DNA from: Hyphomonadaceae bacterium
GTDB lineage: Bacteria; Pseudomonadota; Alphaproteobacteria; Caulobacterales; Hyphomonadaceae
Assembly (NCBI GenBank): GCA_028285145.1
Contig: JANQQC010000050.1
Coordinates: 1 to 39,977 of the forward strand
Length of the DNA stretch: 39,977 nt
Direction of reading: 5' to 3'
Shown: piece after piece, positions 8,010 to 17,564 of the stretch
How positions within the stretch are numbered: the stretch's first letter is position 1
How the letters are laid out: the number at the start of each line of letters is the position of its first letter
Made by a program: the position numbers and the translations under genes
Notes under the pieces: generated by a model
The model's database searches: none
What the model was told of the DNA's origin: nothing
What the model saw: only the letters and a program-made list of their open reading frames with translations

Positions 8010-9493
8010 CGGCTCGTGCGCTCATGCTGCAAGGCACAGGATCGGATGTGGGAAAATCTGTCCTGACCGCTGCGCTGTGTCGTATCGCCCACCGGCGCGG
8101 TCTCTCTGTCGTGCCCTTCAAGCCGCAAAACATGTCGAACAACGCCGCTGCCTGTCCCGCGGGCGGTGAAATCGGCCGGGCGCAGGCGTTGCAGGCAAAA
8201 GCCGCTGGCCTAGAATCGCATGTCGACATGAACCCGGTTCTGCTGAAGCCACAGACCGATCGCGACGCACAGGTCGTTGTGCATGGACAAGCTGTGGAGG
8301 TCATGGAGGCATCCGACTACATGGCGCGCCGCGACCGCCTGATGGGAGCCGTCCTGACGAGCTTCGAGCGTCTGACCGCAAAACATGATTTGATCCTTGT
8401 GGAGGGGGCAGGAAGCCCCGCCGAGATCAATCTGCGTGCACGCGATATCGCGAATATGGGTTTCGCCCGCCGTGCCGGCGTCCCGGTCTGCCTGATCGGC
8501 GATATTGAGAAAGGTGGCGTGATCGCCAGCCTTGTCGGGACAAAGGCTGTGCTTGAGCCTGATGATGCCGCGATGATCACGGGTTTTGTGGTGAACAAGT
8601 TTCGCGGTGATCCGCGGCTCTTCGATGATGGCGTTACAGAGATTACCGCGCGCACCGATTGGCCCTGCTTTGGGGTCATTCCTTGGCTATCAGCCACAGC
8701 GCGCCTGCCAGCCGAAGATGCTGTGGCGTTGACGCGGCCCGGCTTGTGCGAGGACGGCATATTCAGAATTGCTGCTCCCATGCTGAGCCGGATGGCAAAC
8801 TTCGACGATGCCGACCCGCTAAAACTGGAACCGGGCGTTACCTTCGACTGGATTCCACCCGGCCGTGCCATTCCCAGAGACTGCGATCTCGTCATTCTGT
8901 TCGGAACCAAATCGACAATTGGCGATCTGGCCTTCTTTCGCGAGCAAGGCTGGGACCATGACATCATTGCCCATGCGCGGTCAGGTGGCCGCATCCTCGG
9001 CATATGCGGCGGCTATCAGATGCTTGGTCGCACGATCGTGGATCCTAAAGGAGTGGACGGGGCAGTCGGAGAGGCGGAAGGGCTCGGGCTGCTTGATGTC
9101 GATACCGTGATGAAGCCGGTAAAGCGCGTGGCTCCGGTAGAGGCCCGTTGCGCCATGACTGGTGAAGCCATCTCTGGTTATGAAATCCATATGGGGCAAA
9201 CAGACGGGGGCGATACTGGCCGTCCTTTCGCTTTGATGGATGATGGTACCGACGGTGCTGCGAGCGCAGATGGCCGTATTCAGGGCACCTATCTCCATGG
9301 AGTGTTTGCAAACGATGATTTCCGCCGGGCCTGGCTGGCAATGGCAGGCGGGCAGGCGGACGCATCGCTTAGCTACGGTGCCGATGTCGAACGCGCACTT
9401 GATGCGCTTGCCGATGGAGTTGAGGCGAGTATTGATGTCGATGCGCTGCTGATGACCGCTCAGCCGCCTGGATGGAGACCTTCTGCCGAATGA
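8006..9493 (+). CDS. cobQ: Cobyric acid synthase CobQ (CbiP)
   Basis: CobQ amidates four side chains (b, d, e, g) of adenosylcobyrinic acid a,c-diamide with glutamine and ATP. The 495-residue length is standard. The N-terminal synthetase domain has QGTGSDVGKSVL (about 9-20), PFKPQNMSNN and VEGAGSPAEINL. The C-terminal class-I glutamine amidotransferase-like domain has the nucleophile Cys334 in RILGICGGYQMLG and the histidine in GTYLHGVF. The start is a GTG at 8006 that overlaps the btuD stop. Its presence means the cell can process a,c-diamide intermediates, not only complete cobinamide; whether these come from synthesis elsewhere or from import cannot be judged here. Confidence 0.96.
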   Translation: MTARALMLQGTGSDVGKSVLTAALCRIAHRRGLSVVPFKPQNMSNNAAACPAGGEIGRAQALQAKAAGLESHVDMNPVLLKPQTDRDAQVVVHGQAVEVMEASDYMARRDRLMGAVLTSFERLTAKHDLILVEGAGSPAEINLRARDIANMGFARRAGVPVCLIGDIEKGGVIASLVGTKAVLEPDDAAMITGFVVNKFRGDPRLFDDGVTEITARTDWPCFGVIPWLSATARLPAEDAVALTRPGLCEDGIFRIAAPMLSRMANFDDADPLKLEPGVTFDWIPPGRAIPRDCDLVILFGTKSTIGDLAFFREQGWDHDIIAHARSGGRILGICGGYQMLGRTIVDPKGVDGAVGEAEGLGLLDVDTVMKPVKRVAPVEARCAMTGEAISGYEIHMGQTDGGDTGRPFALMDDGTDGAASADGRIQGTYLHGVFANDDFRRAWLAMAGGQADASLSYGADVERALDALADGVEASIDVDALLMTAQPPGWRPSAE

Positions 9494-10437
9494 GCGCCGC
9501 TGCGCTCATGCTGCTTGCCTGGACGTTCGAAATTGTCCTGAGCTGGCCCGGCTGGCTTTACAGGCGCATTGGTCATCCTGTGGGTTGGTTCGGTGCCCTT
9601 GTGTCAGTATGCGACGGCAAACTGAACCGGAAAGGCTGGTCGCATCAGGCGCGTTATGCAGCAGGTGTGGCCTGTACGCTGGCATGCATAGGTGTCGCGA
9701 TCTCCATCGCGATCGGCCTTGTCTTCATTTTACCTCAAACCTGGTGGGGCTATGCCTTGGAGGGACTGATTGCATCAGCACTCATCGCGTCCCGTAGCCT
9801 TTATGCCCACGTCGATGCGGTCGCTCGACCATTGGCCGGCGGTGACCTTGAAGCCGCACGCAAGGCAGTTTCCATGATTGTTGGACGCAATCCGGACCAG
9901 TTGCATGAGACGGGCGTTGCCCGCGCAGGTCTTGAAAGCCTTGCGGAGAACACATCCGATGGCGTGATTGCGCCGCTTTTCTGGGGGGCGATCGCTGGCT
10001 TGCCGGGACTTGCCGGATACAAGGCGATCAACACGCTCGACTCTATGATTGGTCACAGGAATGCCGAATACGCCGCCTTTGGCGGGTTTGCTGCGCGTGT
10101 GGATGACATCGCCAATCTGGTCCCCGCGCGGCTGACCGGATTGTTGATCTCAGCAGCCAGTCTGAAACCTTCTGCCTTTGGGGTCATGCTCCGCGATGCC
10201 CGCCATCATCGATCACCAAATGCCGGCTGGCCCGAAGCGGCAGTGGCCGCTGGCCTCGGCGTACGCCTCTCTGGCCCGCGTTTCTATGGCAGTCATATGA
10301 GCGATGAGCCCTGGCTCAACAGGGATGCCCGCGATCCAGATCCAACGGACATGACCCGCGGTTTGGCGCTTTATCGGCGGGCGATGGCGCTGGCCGCGAT
10401 TTCGCTCGCAATGGTCGTGGCGGGATCGGCGATATGA
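9490..10437 (+). CDS. cbiB: Adenosylcobinamide-phosphate synthase CbiB (CobD in Pseudomonas naming)
   Basis: CbiB is a membrane enzyme that attaches (R)-1-aminopropan-2-ol phosphate to adenosylcobyric acid. Family motifs are GHPVGWFGALV near the N-terminus, VGRNPDQLHETGVARAGLE, SLAENTSDGVIAPLFW and the segment INTLDSMIGHRNAEYAAFG, with several hydrophobic helices. ATG 9490 is preferred (315 residues) because it forms an ATGA overlap with the cobQ stop and has GGAG at 9474-9477; an in-frame ATG at 9472 would add six residues. The end overlaps the next gene as ATGA, so the substrate supplier CobD is coupled to it. Confidence 0.95.
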   Translation: MSAAALMLLAWTFEIVLSWPGWLYRRIGHPVGWFGALVSVCDGKLNRKGWSHQARYAAGVACTLACIGVAISIAIGLVFILPQTWWGYALEGLIASALIASRSLYAHVDAVARPLAGGDLEAARKAVSMIVGRNPDQLHETGVARAGLESLAENTSDGVIAPLFWGAIAGLPGLAGYKAINTLDSMIGHRNAEYAAFGGFAARVDDIANLVPARLTGLLISAASLKPSAFGVMLRDARHHRSPNAGWPEAAVAAGLGVRLSGPRFYGSHMSDEPWLNRDARDPDPTDMTRGLALYRRAMALAAISLAMVVAGSAI

Positions 10438-11426
10438 GCTCCGACCTTATCCATGGCGGGGCACTTGATATCATGCGGGCCGCATTCCCGGACGCAGCCG
10501 AGCCTTGGCATGACCTTTCTACTGGCATCAATCCTTGGCCATATCCGTACAGTGCCGTTTCGGACGGCGCACTGGCGCATCTGCCCACGCACGCCGCAGC
10601 TGAGGCATGTTCTGAAGCAATGGCCTCCGCCATTGGCGCATCGCCGCAATCGCTGTTGCTGGCTCCAGGTAGCGAACTTCTCATCCGTCTTCTTCCGGAC
10701 GTGATCCGTCCTCGCAGAGTGGCGATCCTGTCGCCGACTTATGGTGATCATCTTGCCGTCTGGAGGCGCGCTGGAGCGGAGATCATCCAAACGCAGACTC
10801 CTCTGGACGCGGCCTCAGATGTCGATGCGATTGTCGTCACACACCCAAACAATCCCGATGGCCGGATCTTTGATGATGAAGCCCTTGAGACGGCCCGCCA
10901 AAAGCTTGCGGCGCGCGGCGGCTGGCTCATCGTGGATGAGGCCTATGCCGATCTCGTCCCGGAACATAGCCTTGCGCGGCATGGTGGTGTCGATGGCCTG
11001 ATCATCCTGCGGTCGTTCGGCAAGTTCTTCGGGCTCGCTGGCGTTCGGCTTGGCACGTTGATCGCTCCGGCCGCTGTCCGGAAAGCGATGGCCGATCGTC
11101 TCGGTGTGTGGCCCGTATCGGGCACGGCGCTGGAAATCGGTATGCAAGCCTATGCAGACACGGCCTGGCAAAGCCACATGCGAGAAACGCTTTCCGATGC
11201 TGCAAAACGCCTCGACGACAGCCTGACAGGATGTGGCATGAAGCCGGTATCGGGGACGAGCCTCTACCGCTTCGTAGAGATTGCCGATGCCCATGCCACG
11301 TTTGAAAGACTCGCTCGATCAGGCGTCTATGTTCGCCGGTTCGATTGGTCGCAGACTCATCTGCGGATTGGCCTTCCAGCGAATGCCGAAGGCGAGATGC
11401 GCCTGCAGTCTGCGCTCAGTCCTTGA
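10434..11426 (+). CDS. cobD: PLP-dependent threonine-phosphate decarboxylase (CobD; CobC in Pseudomonas)
   Basis: This fold-type-I PLP enzyme of 330 residues resembles histidinol-phosphate aminotransferase. It opens with HGGALDIMRAAFP and DLSTGINPWPYP, typical of the cobalamin branch. It has THPNNPDGRIF (about 136-146), IVDEAYADL (176-184), and the PLP lysine Lys197 in SFGKFFGLAGVRLG. It should decarboxylate L-threonine O-3-phosphate to aminopropanol phosphate, the substrate of CbiB encoded just upstream. The gene starts in an ATGA overlap with cbiB. Its 3' end overlaps the facing cobU gene by 11 bases, so no terminator can lie between them. Confidence 0.93.
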   Translation: MSSDLIHGGALDIMRAAFPDAAEPWHDLSTGINPWPYPYSAVSDGALAHLPTHAAAEACSEAMASAIGASPQSLLLAPGSELLIRLLPDVIRPRRVAILSPTYGDHLAVWRRAGAEIIQTQTPLDAASDVDAIVVTHPNNPDGRIFDDEALETARQKLAARGGWLIVDEAYADLVPEHSLARHGGVDGLIILRSFGKFFGLAGVRLGTLIAPAAVRKAMADRLGVWPVSGTALEIGMQAYADTAWQSHMRETLSDAAKRLDDSLTGCGMKPVSGTSLYRFVEIADAHATFERLARSGVYVRRFDWSQTHLRIGLPANAEGEMRLQSALSP

Positions 11427-11928
11427 GTGTGATCGAGAGGCCGGCCGCAACGAACTCGACACGGTCACATGCGCGCGCCACGGTCTGGTTCAAGCGTCCC
11501 TGAGCATCTCTGAAGGCCCGGCCGAGTGGTGTGTCCGGGACTAGTCCGAGGCCGACCTCGTTGGAAACAAGAATGACCGGAATCTGCGGGTTCAGGAGAG
11601 CGTCGCAGAGTTTCGCCGTTTCAGCCTCGATGTCGCGGTCCTGATGCATCAGATTGGAAAGCCAGAGGGTAAGGCAGTCGATCAGACATACATCGCCTTG
11701 CCGGGCCGCCGCTCCAAGCGCAGGGACGAGATCAAGGGGTGCCTCTAAGGTGGACCACTCTGATCCTCTTTCAGCTTTGTGCCGGACGATACGCTCGGCC
11801 ATCTCATTATCTTCGGCTTCGGCTGTTGCGACGAAAACCGGGCTGGATCCGGCATCGTTTGCGAGCGCAAGTGCACGGCGACTCTTGCCCGATCGGGCAC
11901 CGCCCAGAATAAGTTGAGCCTTCAGCAT
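11416..11928 (-). CDS. cobU: Bifunctional adenosylcobinamide kinase / adenosylcobinamide-phosphate guanylyltransferase CobU
   Basis: CobU phosphorylates adenosylcobinamide and then adds GMP from GTP, preparing the substrate of CobS. The 170-residue protein is of standard size. It has P-loop GGARSGKS (9-16), FVATAEAEDNEM with the segment expected to carry the guanylylated region, and LIDCLTLWLSNLM and VSNEVGLGLVP in the C-terminal half. It is the only cobalamin gene here on the minus strand and converges on cobD with overlapping ends. No B12 box is visible in the 182 bases upstream, so it seems to be expressed separately from the riboswitch-controlled genes. Confidence 0.95.
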   Translation of the reverse strand: MLKAQLILGGARSGKSRRALALANDAGSSPVFVATAEAEDNEMAERIVRHKAERGSEWSTLEAPLDLVPALGAAARQGDVCLIDCLTLWLSNLMHQDRDIEAETAKLCDALLNPQIPVILVSNEVGLGLVPDTPLGRAFRDAQGRLNQTVARACDRVEFVAAGLSITLKD

Positions 11929-12041
11929 GTCTGTTGGATAGCACGCCCAAATCGCTGCACACAGGGAAATGGCAAAGAACGAGTGGGGCAGCGGCCTTTC
12001 AGCTCACTGATTGATTTACTGGTGCTTTTTACGGCCATCGT

Positions 12042-12063
12042 GAGACCACCAATCGGTGGCCTC
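12042..12063. other. Small hairpin between cobU and the acyl-CoA dehydrogenase gene
   Basis: GAGACCACC (12042-12050) can pair with GGTGGCCTC (12055-12063) across a four-base loop, nine pairs with one G-U on the minus strand. It lies 47 bases past the stop of the minus-strand acyl-CoA dehydrogenase gene and might help end its transcript, but no T run follows directly. Confidence 0.3.
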
Positions 12064-12110
12064 TCGCGGTTTCGGGCTTTGACTTCCGACATCTCTACAG
12101 GAGCAGGCGA

Positions 12111-13358
12111 TTACCAGAGTCCGTGCTTCTGAACTTCCGCCCGGCCAACCACCATGTGATGCACTTCATCAGGTCCGTCAGCATAGCGCAGATGCCGCAT
12201 ATCGGCGTACATGCTGGCGAGTGGGAACCATTGAGACATCCCGGCCGCACCGTGCATCTGCATGGCTTGATCGATGATGGTGCACACTTTCTCGGGCACC
12301 ATGGCCTTCACGGCGCTGACATAGACCCGCGCTTCCTTGTTGCCGAGCACGTCCATCGCCTTTGCGGCCTGAAGCACGGCGAGGCGCATCGCGTTGATCT
12401 CGATCCGGGCGCGCGAGATGACTTCCAGATTCTTTCCCAGCTTGGCGATCTTCTGGCCAAAAGCCGTTCGGGATCCGGCACGCTTTACCATCATTTCGAG
12501 CGCCATTTCAGCCTTGCCGATCGAGCGCATGCAATGATGAATACGGCCAGGGCCCAAACGTACCTGGGAGATCTCAAACCCGCGACCTTCGCCGAGCAGG
12601 ACATTCTCCTTCGGGACACGTACGTCTGTGAATTTGAGATGCATGTGGCCGTAAGGCGCGTGATCCTCGCCCATCACTTCCATGGCTCCCAGTATCTCCA
12701 CGCCGGGCGTGTCCATTGGAACAAGGATCTGGGATTGCTGCTTGCTCGGTGGTGCATCCGGGCTCGTCTTGACCATCACAATCATGATCTTGCAGCGCGG
12801 ATTGCCAGCGCCGGAGATGTAGAACTTCTCGCCATTGATGACCCAGTCATCACCATCCAGCACAGCCGTCGTTGAGATGTTCTTCGCATCGGAGGACGCA
12901 ACGTTGGGTTCTGTCATCGCATAGGCCGAGCGGATTTCACCGTTGAGGAGTGGCTTGAGCCATTTCTCTTTCTGCTCCGGCGTGCCAACGCGTTCCAGAA
13001 CCTCCATGTTTCCGGTATCCGGCGCGTTGCAGTTCATTGTTTCCGAACCGAGCGGATACTTGCCAAGCTCGGCAGCGATGTACGCGTAGTCGAGATTGTT
13101 TAGCCCTTCGCCGGTTTCGGCATCCGGCAGAAAGAAGTTCCAGAGTCCGGCTTCTCTGGCTTTGGCCTTTGCCTCTTCCATCAATTCGAGCTGGCGGGGG
13201 TGCCAGGACCAGCGATCTTCCTTCTCGGCATTGAGGGCTTCATACTCCTCATACCAGGGCGCAACATTCTCTTCTAAGTGCCTGATCACGCGGCCCAGCA
13301 GAGGCTTGGCCTCCTCGGACATGCTCAGATCATACAGCTCTGCGTTGAGTTCGGTCAT
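12111..13358 (-). CDS. Acyl-CoA dehydrogenase, ACAD10/11-like
   Basis: This is an FAD-dependent dehydrogenase of 415 residues, introducing a trans-2 double bond into acyl-CoA thioesters. It has AYAMTEPNVASSDAKN and NGEKFYISGAGNP in the middle domain, and a C-terminal helical domain with the flavin-binding RTAFGQKIAKL stretch and QMHGAAGMSQWFPLASMYADMRHLRYADGPDEVH (quoted here only to locate it, near residues 361-400). The motif DGPDEVH with Asp394 in the place of the usual catalytic Glu is typical of the ACAD10/11 group. ATG 13358 follows AGGAGG at good spacing; the longer frame upstream lacks family similarity. It stands alone, divergent from the TonB receptor gene; the natural acyl substrate cannot be told from sequence. 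Confidence 0.9.
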   Translation of the reverse strand: MTELNAELYDLSMSEEAKPLLGRVIRHLEENVAPWYEEYEALNAEKEDRWSWHPRQLELMEEAKAKAREAGLWNFFLPDAETGEGLNNLDYAYIAAELGKYPLGSETMNCNAPDTGNMEVLERVGTPEQKEKWLKPLLNGEIRSAYAMTEPNVASSDAKNISTTAVLDGDDWVINGEKFYISGAGNPRCKIMIVMVKTSPDAPPSKQQSQILVPMDTPGVEILGAMEVMGEDHAPYGHMHLKFTDVRVPKENVLLGEGRGFEISQVRLGPGRIHHCMRSIGKAEMALEMMVKRAGSRTAFGQKIAKLGKNLEVISRARIEINAMRLAVLQAAKAMDVLGNKEARVYVSAVKAMVPEKVCTIIDQAMQMHGAAGMSQWFPLASMYADMRHLRYADGPDEVHHMVVGRAEVQKHGLW

Positions 13359-13623
13359 GGTGGGCCTCCTGAGGCGTCGATGTGGGTAATGCTTTGAGTG
13401 CTCCTGGCAACTCTGTAGCAAGCTAACTCCATCGACAAGCAAGCTGGAGCGCGACGTGGCGGCAACCTCGGCATCGCCTTCGCGGACTCAGCACGTCTTG
13501 ATTGGCTGGCTTCAAGACCCTCGAAAACACGCAGAGCTTGCGTCACAAAAACTAAGCAAAAGCGTCATTCGCCTGTCACCCAATACAGGCACAGCACCCT
13601 CGCAGTCAGAGAGGGGAAATTCG

Positions 13624-16455
13624 ATGACTTTTCGCAAAGCAAAGCTGATGACCGTGTCCTTGATCGGCCTCGGTCTCGCACATGGTGCGTTCGCAGACAC
13701 CATTCAGGGCCAGGTTACGGATGCTTCCGGTGAAGCGCCGCTCGAAGGCGCGATCGTGACGATTGAGGAACTCAATCGCAGCACGAGCACGGGCCGGTTC
13801 GGCGACTATAGATTCGTCGGTGTTCCCGATGGCGAATACAGTATTAGTGTTTCTTATGTCGGGGCCGATGCCGTCTCTGATACGGTGATCGTGGCGGGCG
13901 CGCCGACCGAACTGGATTTCACGCTTGGCGCGGATGTCCGTTATCTCGACAACGTTCTTGTGGTTGGCTCCGCGGCGGCTGCCGCCGGTGCAATCAACCA
14001 GCAGCGCGCCGCCGACTCGATCATCTCGGTGATCGATAGCGACGGTTTAGGTGATTTTCCGGACACAACCGTTGCGGATTCGCTTCAGCGGGTGCCTGGC
14101 CTCTCCATTGTGACTGACCAGGGTGAGGGCCGCTACGTCTCCATTCGCGGCATCAACACTGACCTCATCGCCGCTTCGATCAATGGCGTGCGGACGCCGT
14201 CTCCTGAAGACCGCCGCGGCGTTCTGCTGGACGGTGTTCCGTCTGATCTGCTCGACGGGATTGAAGTTCAGAAATCCCTGACCCCTGATGTCGACGCCGA
14301 CAGCCTCGGCGGCATCATCAACTTGAAAACGATCTCTGCGTTTGACCGCGATGGCCAGTTCATTCGCGCCAATATCGAAGGCCGTTGGAATGAGATTACC
14401 GAAGAAGTGACGCCGAAAGCGACGTTCACCTATTCGAACGTCTTCAATAACAATTTCGGTGTCGCATTCTCGCTGAATTATCAGGACCTTCGTATCGAAG
14501 CTCACAATAGCGAGTTTGGTGAGTTCGGATTTACCGATGATGGCGTCGCGTTCGCGAACGATGACTTCGAGAACCGCTGGTATGATTTGACCCGCGAGCG
14601 TCTTGGCTTCGTCGCCAACTTTGACTGGCGCGTAAATGAGAACACCGATCTCTATCTGCGTACGCTCTTCAATAATTATGTTGACGACGAAGTCCGCAAC
14701 AAGTTCGAGTTCCGCGATCTAGGTGACGCGGAAGATGACGGCGTAGTGGCCGCTGACTCCTCCACTATTCCGTTAAACGAAATGGACACTGAAGTTCGCG
14801 TGCGTGAAGAGACGCGGAACATACAGACTATCGCCCTTGGTGGCGAATCCCAACTCGATCTCTGGACCGCTTCTTACGAAGTTTCCTATGCCTTCGCCGA
14901 CGAGCAGGATGACAACAACCATGATGTCACTTTCCGGTTTGAGGATATTCAAGACAGCTTCCCCGGTTTCCTGACACTTGATTTGGCGAATCCGGAGGTT
15001 CCGCGGATTTCTGGCGATCAGACGCTCATTGATGCGATCTACGACCCGTCCAATTATGAACTAGATTCCCTGGAGAGGGAGTTCTCCGTCAATGAGGACA
15101 CCGAGGTCTCGGCGCGTTTTGATCTGTCACGTGACTCCATCTTGAATGGAATGCCGGTCGTATGGAAGGGCGGGTTTAAGATCCGCGATCGCGAAAAGAC
15201 ACGCGACGAGAACTTCCTATTCTTTGAGCCGGACCTCAATCTCGCTGAATTCTCTCGGGATGCTCTTATTGAAAACTGGCGTCTAGGCGTTCCCCAGCCG
15301 ACCTGGCCTGATCCGGAGCTTACCCGCAGCCTGCGCAGCTTCAATGATGCGTCTGATCCGGATTTCGAGGCAGCCGACAGTTTTGTTGATAGCGCGGTCG
15401 CTGATTACGAAATCAACGAACAGATCCTGGCTGCTTATGGCATGGGCACGTTTGACATCGGAGCGCTGACGATTGTGGCGGGTGTGCGTGTCGAACAAAC
15501 TGACGTCGATCTCGAAGGTGTGTCCGTTAATGCTATCGACGAAGACAATCTGGCCTCCGAAGGGCGGTTCTTCTCTGACGACTACACAAACGTGTTGCCG
15601 AGCATCAACGCCAAGTACGAGTTTAACGACAAGCTCATAGGTCGCGCGGCTTACTATGCAGCAGTTGTCAGGCCAGCCTTCGGCGAAGTGGCGCCTGCTG
15701 CCGCGATCAATGATGACCTCGAAGTCGAAGCAGGCAATCCTAACCTTGATGCACTGGAAGCCGACAACTTCGACCTGACGCTGGAATACTATCCAACGGA
15801 GCTGTCAGTCATCTCGGTCGGTGTGTTCTACAAAGACATTGAAAACGCCATCTTCGGCGATCGTTATGACCGCGAAGAAATCGACGACATGGGTACGCTT
15901 GAGCCATTTGCTGACTTCCAGGCCCGTGTCCCGATTGACCTTGCCTTCCTTAACAATGAAGACATCACGCGCGTCGATACATTCGTGAATGTGGATAGTA
16001 GTGAAATCTGGGGCGCGGAGTTCAACTATGTCCAAAGCCTCGAAGACCTTGTTCCCGCTCTGGAAGGCTTTCTCGTCTCGGCAAACCTCACCCTGACGGA
16101 CTCCGAGAGCACGCTACCTGACGGCCGGACAGTGCGTTTCCTGAACCAGGCCGATACGGTTTGGAACCTTGCGCTAGGCTACGACAAAGGACCATGGGAC
16201 CTGCGCGTGTCGGCGAACTTCCGCGGCAACAATCTGGACGAGCTGATCGATGAGGATCTGGATCGCACGATTGATGACCGTCTGCTGATTGAGGCCTCCG
16301 CCAAATTCGACGTGAACGACAATCTGCAGATCTACGTCGAAGGCAAGAATCTCACGGACGAGCCCGAATACTACTTCTTCGGCAGCGAAAGCCGTCCGAT
16401 GCAGTATGACGAATTCGGCACGTCTTGGATCTTCGGCGCACGGCTGACCTATTGA
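13624..16455 (+). CDS. TonB-dependent receptor with N-terminal carboxypeptidase-regulatory-like domain, probably linked to phytate use
   Basis: This large outer-membrane receptor has 943 residues. Its parts in order are: a signal peptide ending near GAFA (residue 20), a CarboxypepD_reg-like beta-sandwich (about 23-100, with GQVTDASGEAPLEGAIV), a plug domain starting near 115 with VADSLQRVPGLSIVTDQGEG and SLGGIINLKT, and a long barrel ending in SWIFGARLTY. The ATG at 13624 follows GAGAGGGGAAA and gives a signal peptide; the frame is open farther upstream without one. The next gene is a beta-propeller phytase 79 bases downstream, a pairing seen in other Gram-negative bacteria. Uptake of inositol phosphates or another phytate breakdown product is therefore a reasonable inference, not proven. 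Confidence 0.9.
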   Translation: MTFRKAKLMTVSLIGLGLAHGAFADTIQGQVTDASGEAPLEGAIVTIEELNRSTSTGRFGDYRFVGVPDGEYSISVSYVGADAVSDTVIVAGAPTELDFTLGADVRYLDNVLVVGSAAAAAGAINQQRAADSIISVIDSDGLGDFPDTTVADSLQRVPGLSIVTDQGEGRYVSIRGINTDLIAASINGVRTPSPEDRRGVLLDGVPSDLLDGIEVQKSLTPDVDADSLGGIINLKTISAFDRDGQFIRANIEGRWNEITEEVTPKATFTYSNVFNNNFGVAFSLNYQDLRIEAHNSEFGEFGFTDDGVAFANDDFENRWYDLTRERLGFVANFDWRVNENTDLYLRTLFNNYVDDEVRNKFEFRDLGDAEDDGVVAADSSTIPLNEMDTEVRVREETRNIQTIALGGESQLDLWTASYEVSYAFADEQDDNNHDVTFRFEDIQDSFPGFLTLDLANPEVPRISGDQTLIDAIYDPSNYELDSLEREFSVNEDTEVSARFDLSRDSILNGMPVVWKGGFKIRDREKTRDENFLFFEPDLNLAEFSRDALIENWRLGVPQPTWPDPELTRSLRSFNDASDPDFEAADSFVDSAVADYEINEQILAAYGMGTFDIGALTIVAGVRVEQTDVDLEGVSVNAIDEDNLASEGRFFSDDYTNVLPSINAKYEFNDKLIGRAAYYAAVVRPAFGEVAPAAAINDDLEVEAGNPNLDALEADNFDLTLEYYPTELSVISVGVFYKDIENAIFGDRYDREEIDDMGTLEPFADFQARVPIDLAFLNNEDITRVDTFVNVDSSEIWGAEFNYVQSLEDLVPALEGFLVSANLTLTDSESTLPDGRTVRFLNQADTVWNLALGYDKGPWDLRVSANFRGNNLDELIDEDLDRTIDDRLLIEASAKFDVNDNLQIYVEGKNLTDEPEYYFFGSESRPMQYDEFGTSWIFGARLTY

Positions 16456-16534
16456 GCCGCCGCTGTGCTATGGGGGGCCGGAGGCGCAGAAAGCGCGTGC
16501 GGACCCCTTGTATATCTATGTTTGGAGCACAACC

Positions 16535-17560
16535 ATGATGATCCGTTCGACGTTGCCTTTAACTGTCTTTCTCGCCGCTTGTGCGACCCAGCCGGCACCG
16601 ACAACTTTTCCCGTTCTGCCGGTCGCCGCATCCGTTGAGACTGACCCCATGATTGGTGAGGGCGACCGCGCGGATGATCCAGCGATCTGGGTGAAGCCGG
16701 GTGATCCGGCCGGCTCGCTCATCTTGGGGACGAACAAGGATGAGGGGCTTCACATATACAATCTCAACGGCGAGGAGCTGCAAATGCTCCCTGCCGGACC
16801 CCTCAACAATGTCGATGTCTATGGACCCATCGCAGCCGCTTCCAATGACGGGATCAACGCGATCAGCTGGTTCGGGATCGACCCGGACACCGGTGTCGTG
16901 GAGCACGTCGTCGACACACCCGTGAACAGGGTTGAGCCCTACGGCTTCTGCATGGGTCGCTCTGGTGGCGCGCTGCTTGCGGCGGTCACCTACAAGGACG
17001 GCTTCGTGCAGATCTGGGCACCTGAAATGAATGCCGAGGGGATCAACGCCGCAAATATTGTACGCACCGCCCAGCTCGAAACCCAGCTAGAAGGTTGCGC
17101 CTTCGACGGTGCCCATGAGCGGCTTTTCATTGGCGAGGAGGCCTTCGGCGTCTGGTCGCTCGATCTGTCGGACGAGGCTTCGGAGCCCGTTCTGGTCGAC
17201 ACCATCGCCAATCACAACGGTCTTGTCGTTGACGTTGAGGGGCTCGACATCTGGGAAGATGAAGACGGCGGCGGCTATCTCGTTGTGTCTGCACAGGAAG
17301 CCGATAGGTTCGTGGTCTATGACCGCCTTCCGCCGCACACTCCGCTCGGCAATTTCACCGTGACGGCGAGCGGAAGCGGCGCTGTGGATGCGGTCAGCCA
17401 CACAGATGGTCTTGATGTGAGTTCGGCGGCGCTTCCGGGCTATCCGAACGGGCTGCTCGTTGTGCAGGACGACGGCAATCCGGAGTCCGGCGTCGACCAG
17501 AACTTCAAGCTGGTAAGCTGGCAGGATGTCGAGAGCGTCCTCGGCCTGACAGAGGAGTAG
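16535..17560 (+). CDS. Beta-propeller phytase (3-phytase), lipoprotein
   Basis: The 341-residue protein is a Ca-dependent beta-propeller phytase, which removes phosphate from myo-inositol hexakisphosphate. Family signatures are RADDPAIWV (about 45-53), ILGTNKDEGLHIYNLNGEE, and LNNVDVYG (90-97); acidic residues in these bind calcium and substrate phosphate. C-terminal blades include VDVEGLDIW and HTDGLDVSS. The N-terminus ends in a lipobox LAAC with Cys16, so the enzyme is probably membrane anchored. The ATG at 16535 follows GGAG at 16523-16526 with good spacing; a second ATG is adjacent. It most likely shares a transcript with the TonB receptor upstream. It converges with the RND pump gene, with only four bases between the stops. 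Confidence 0.9.
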   Translation: MMIRSTLPLTVFLAACATQPAPTTFPVLPVAASVETDPMIGEGDRADDPAIWVKPGDPAGSLILGTNKDEGLHIYNLNGEELQMLPAGPLNNVDVYGPIAAASNDGINAISWFGIDPDTGVVEHVVDTPVNRVEPYGFCMGRSGGALLAAVTYKDGFVQIWAPEMNAEGINAANIVRTAQLETQLEGCAFDGAHERLFIGEEAFGVWSLDLSDEASEPVLVDTIANHNGLVVDVEGLDIWEDEDGGGYLVVSAQEADRFVVYDRLPPHTPLGNFTVTASGSGAVDAVSHTDGLDVSSAALPGYPNGLLVVQDDGNPESGVDQNFKLVSWQDVESVLGLTEE

Positions 17561-17564
17561 CGGC

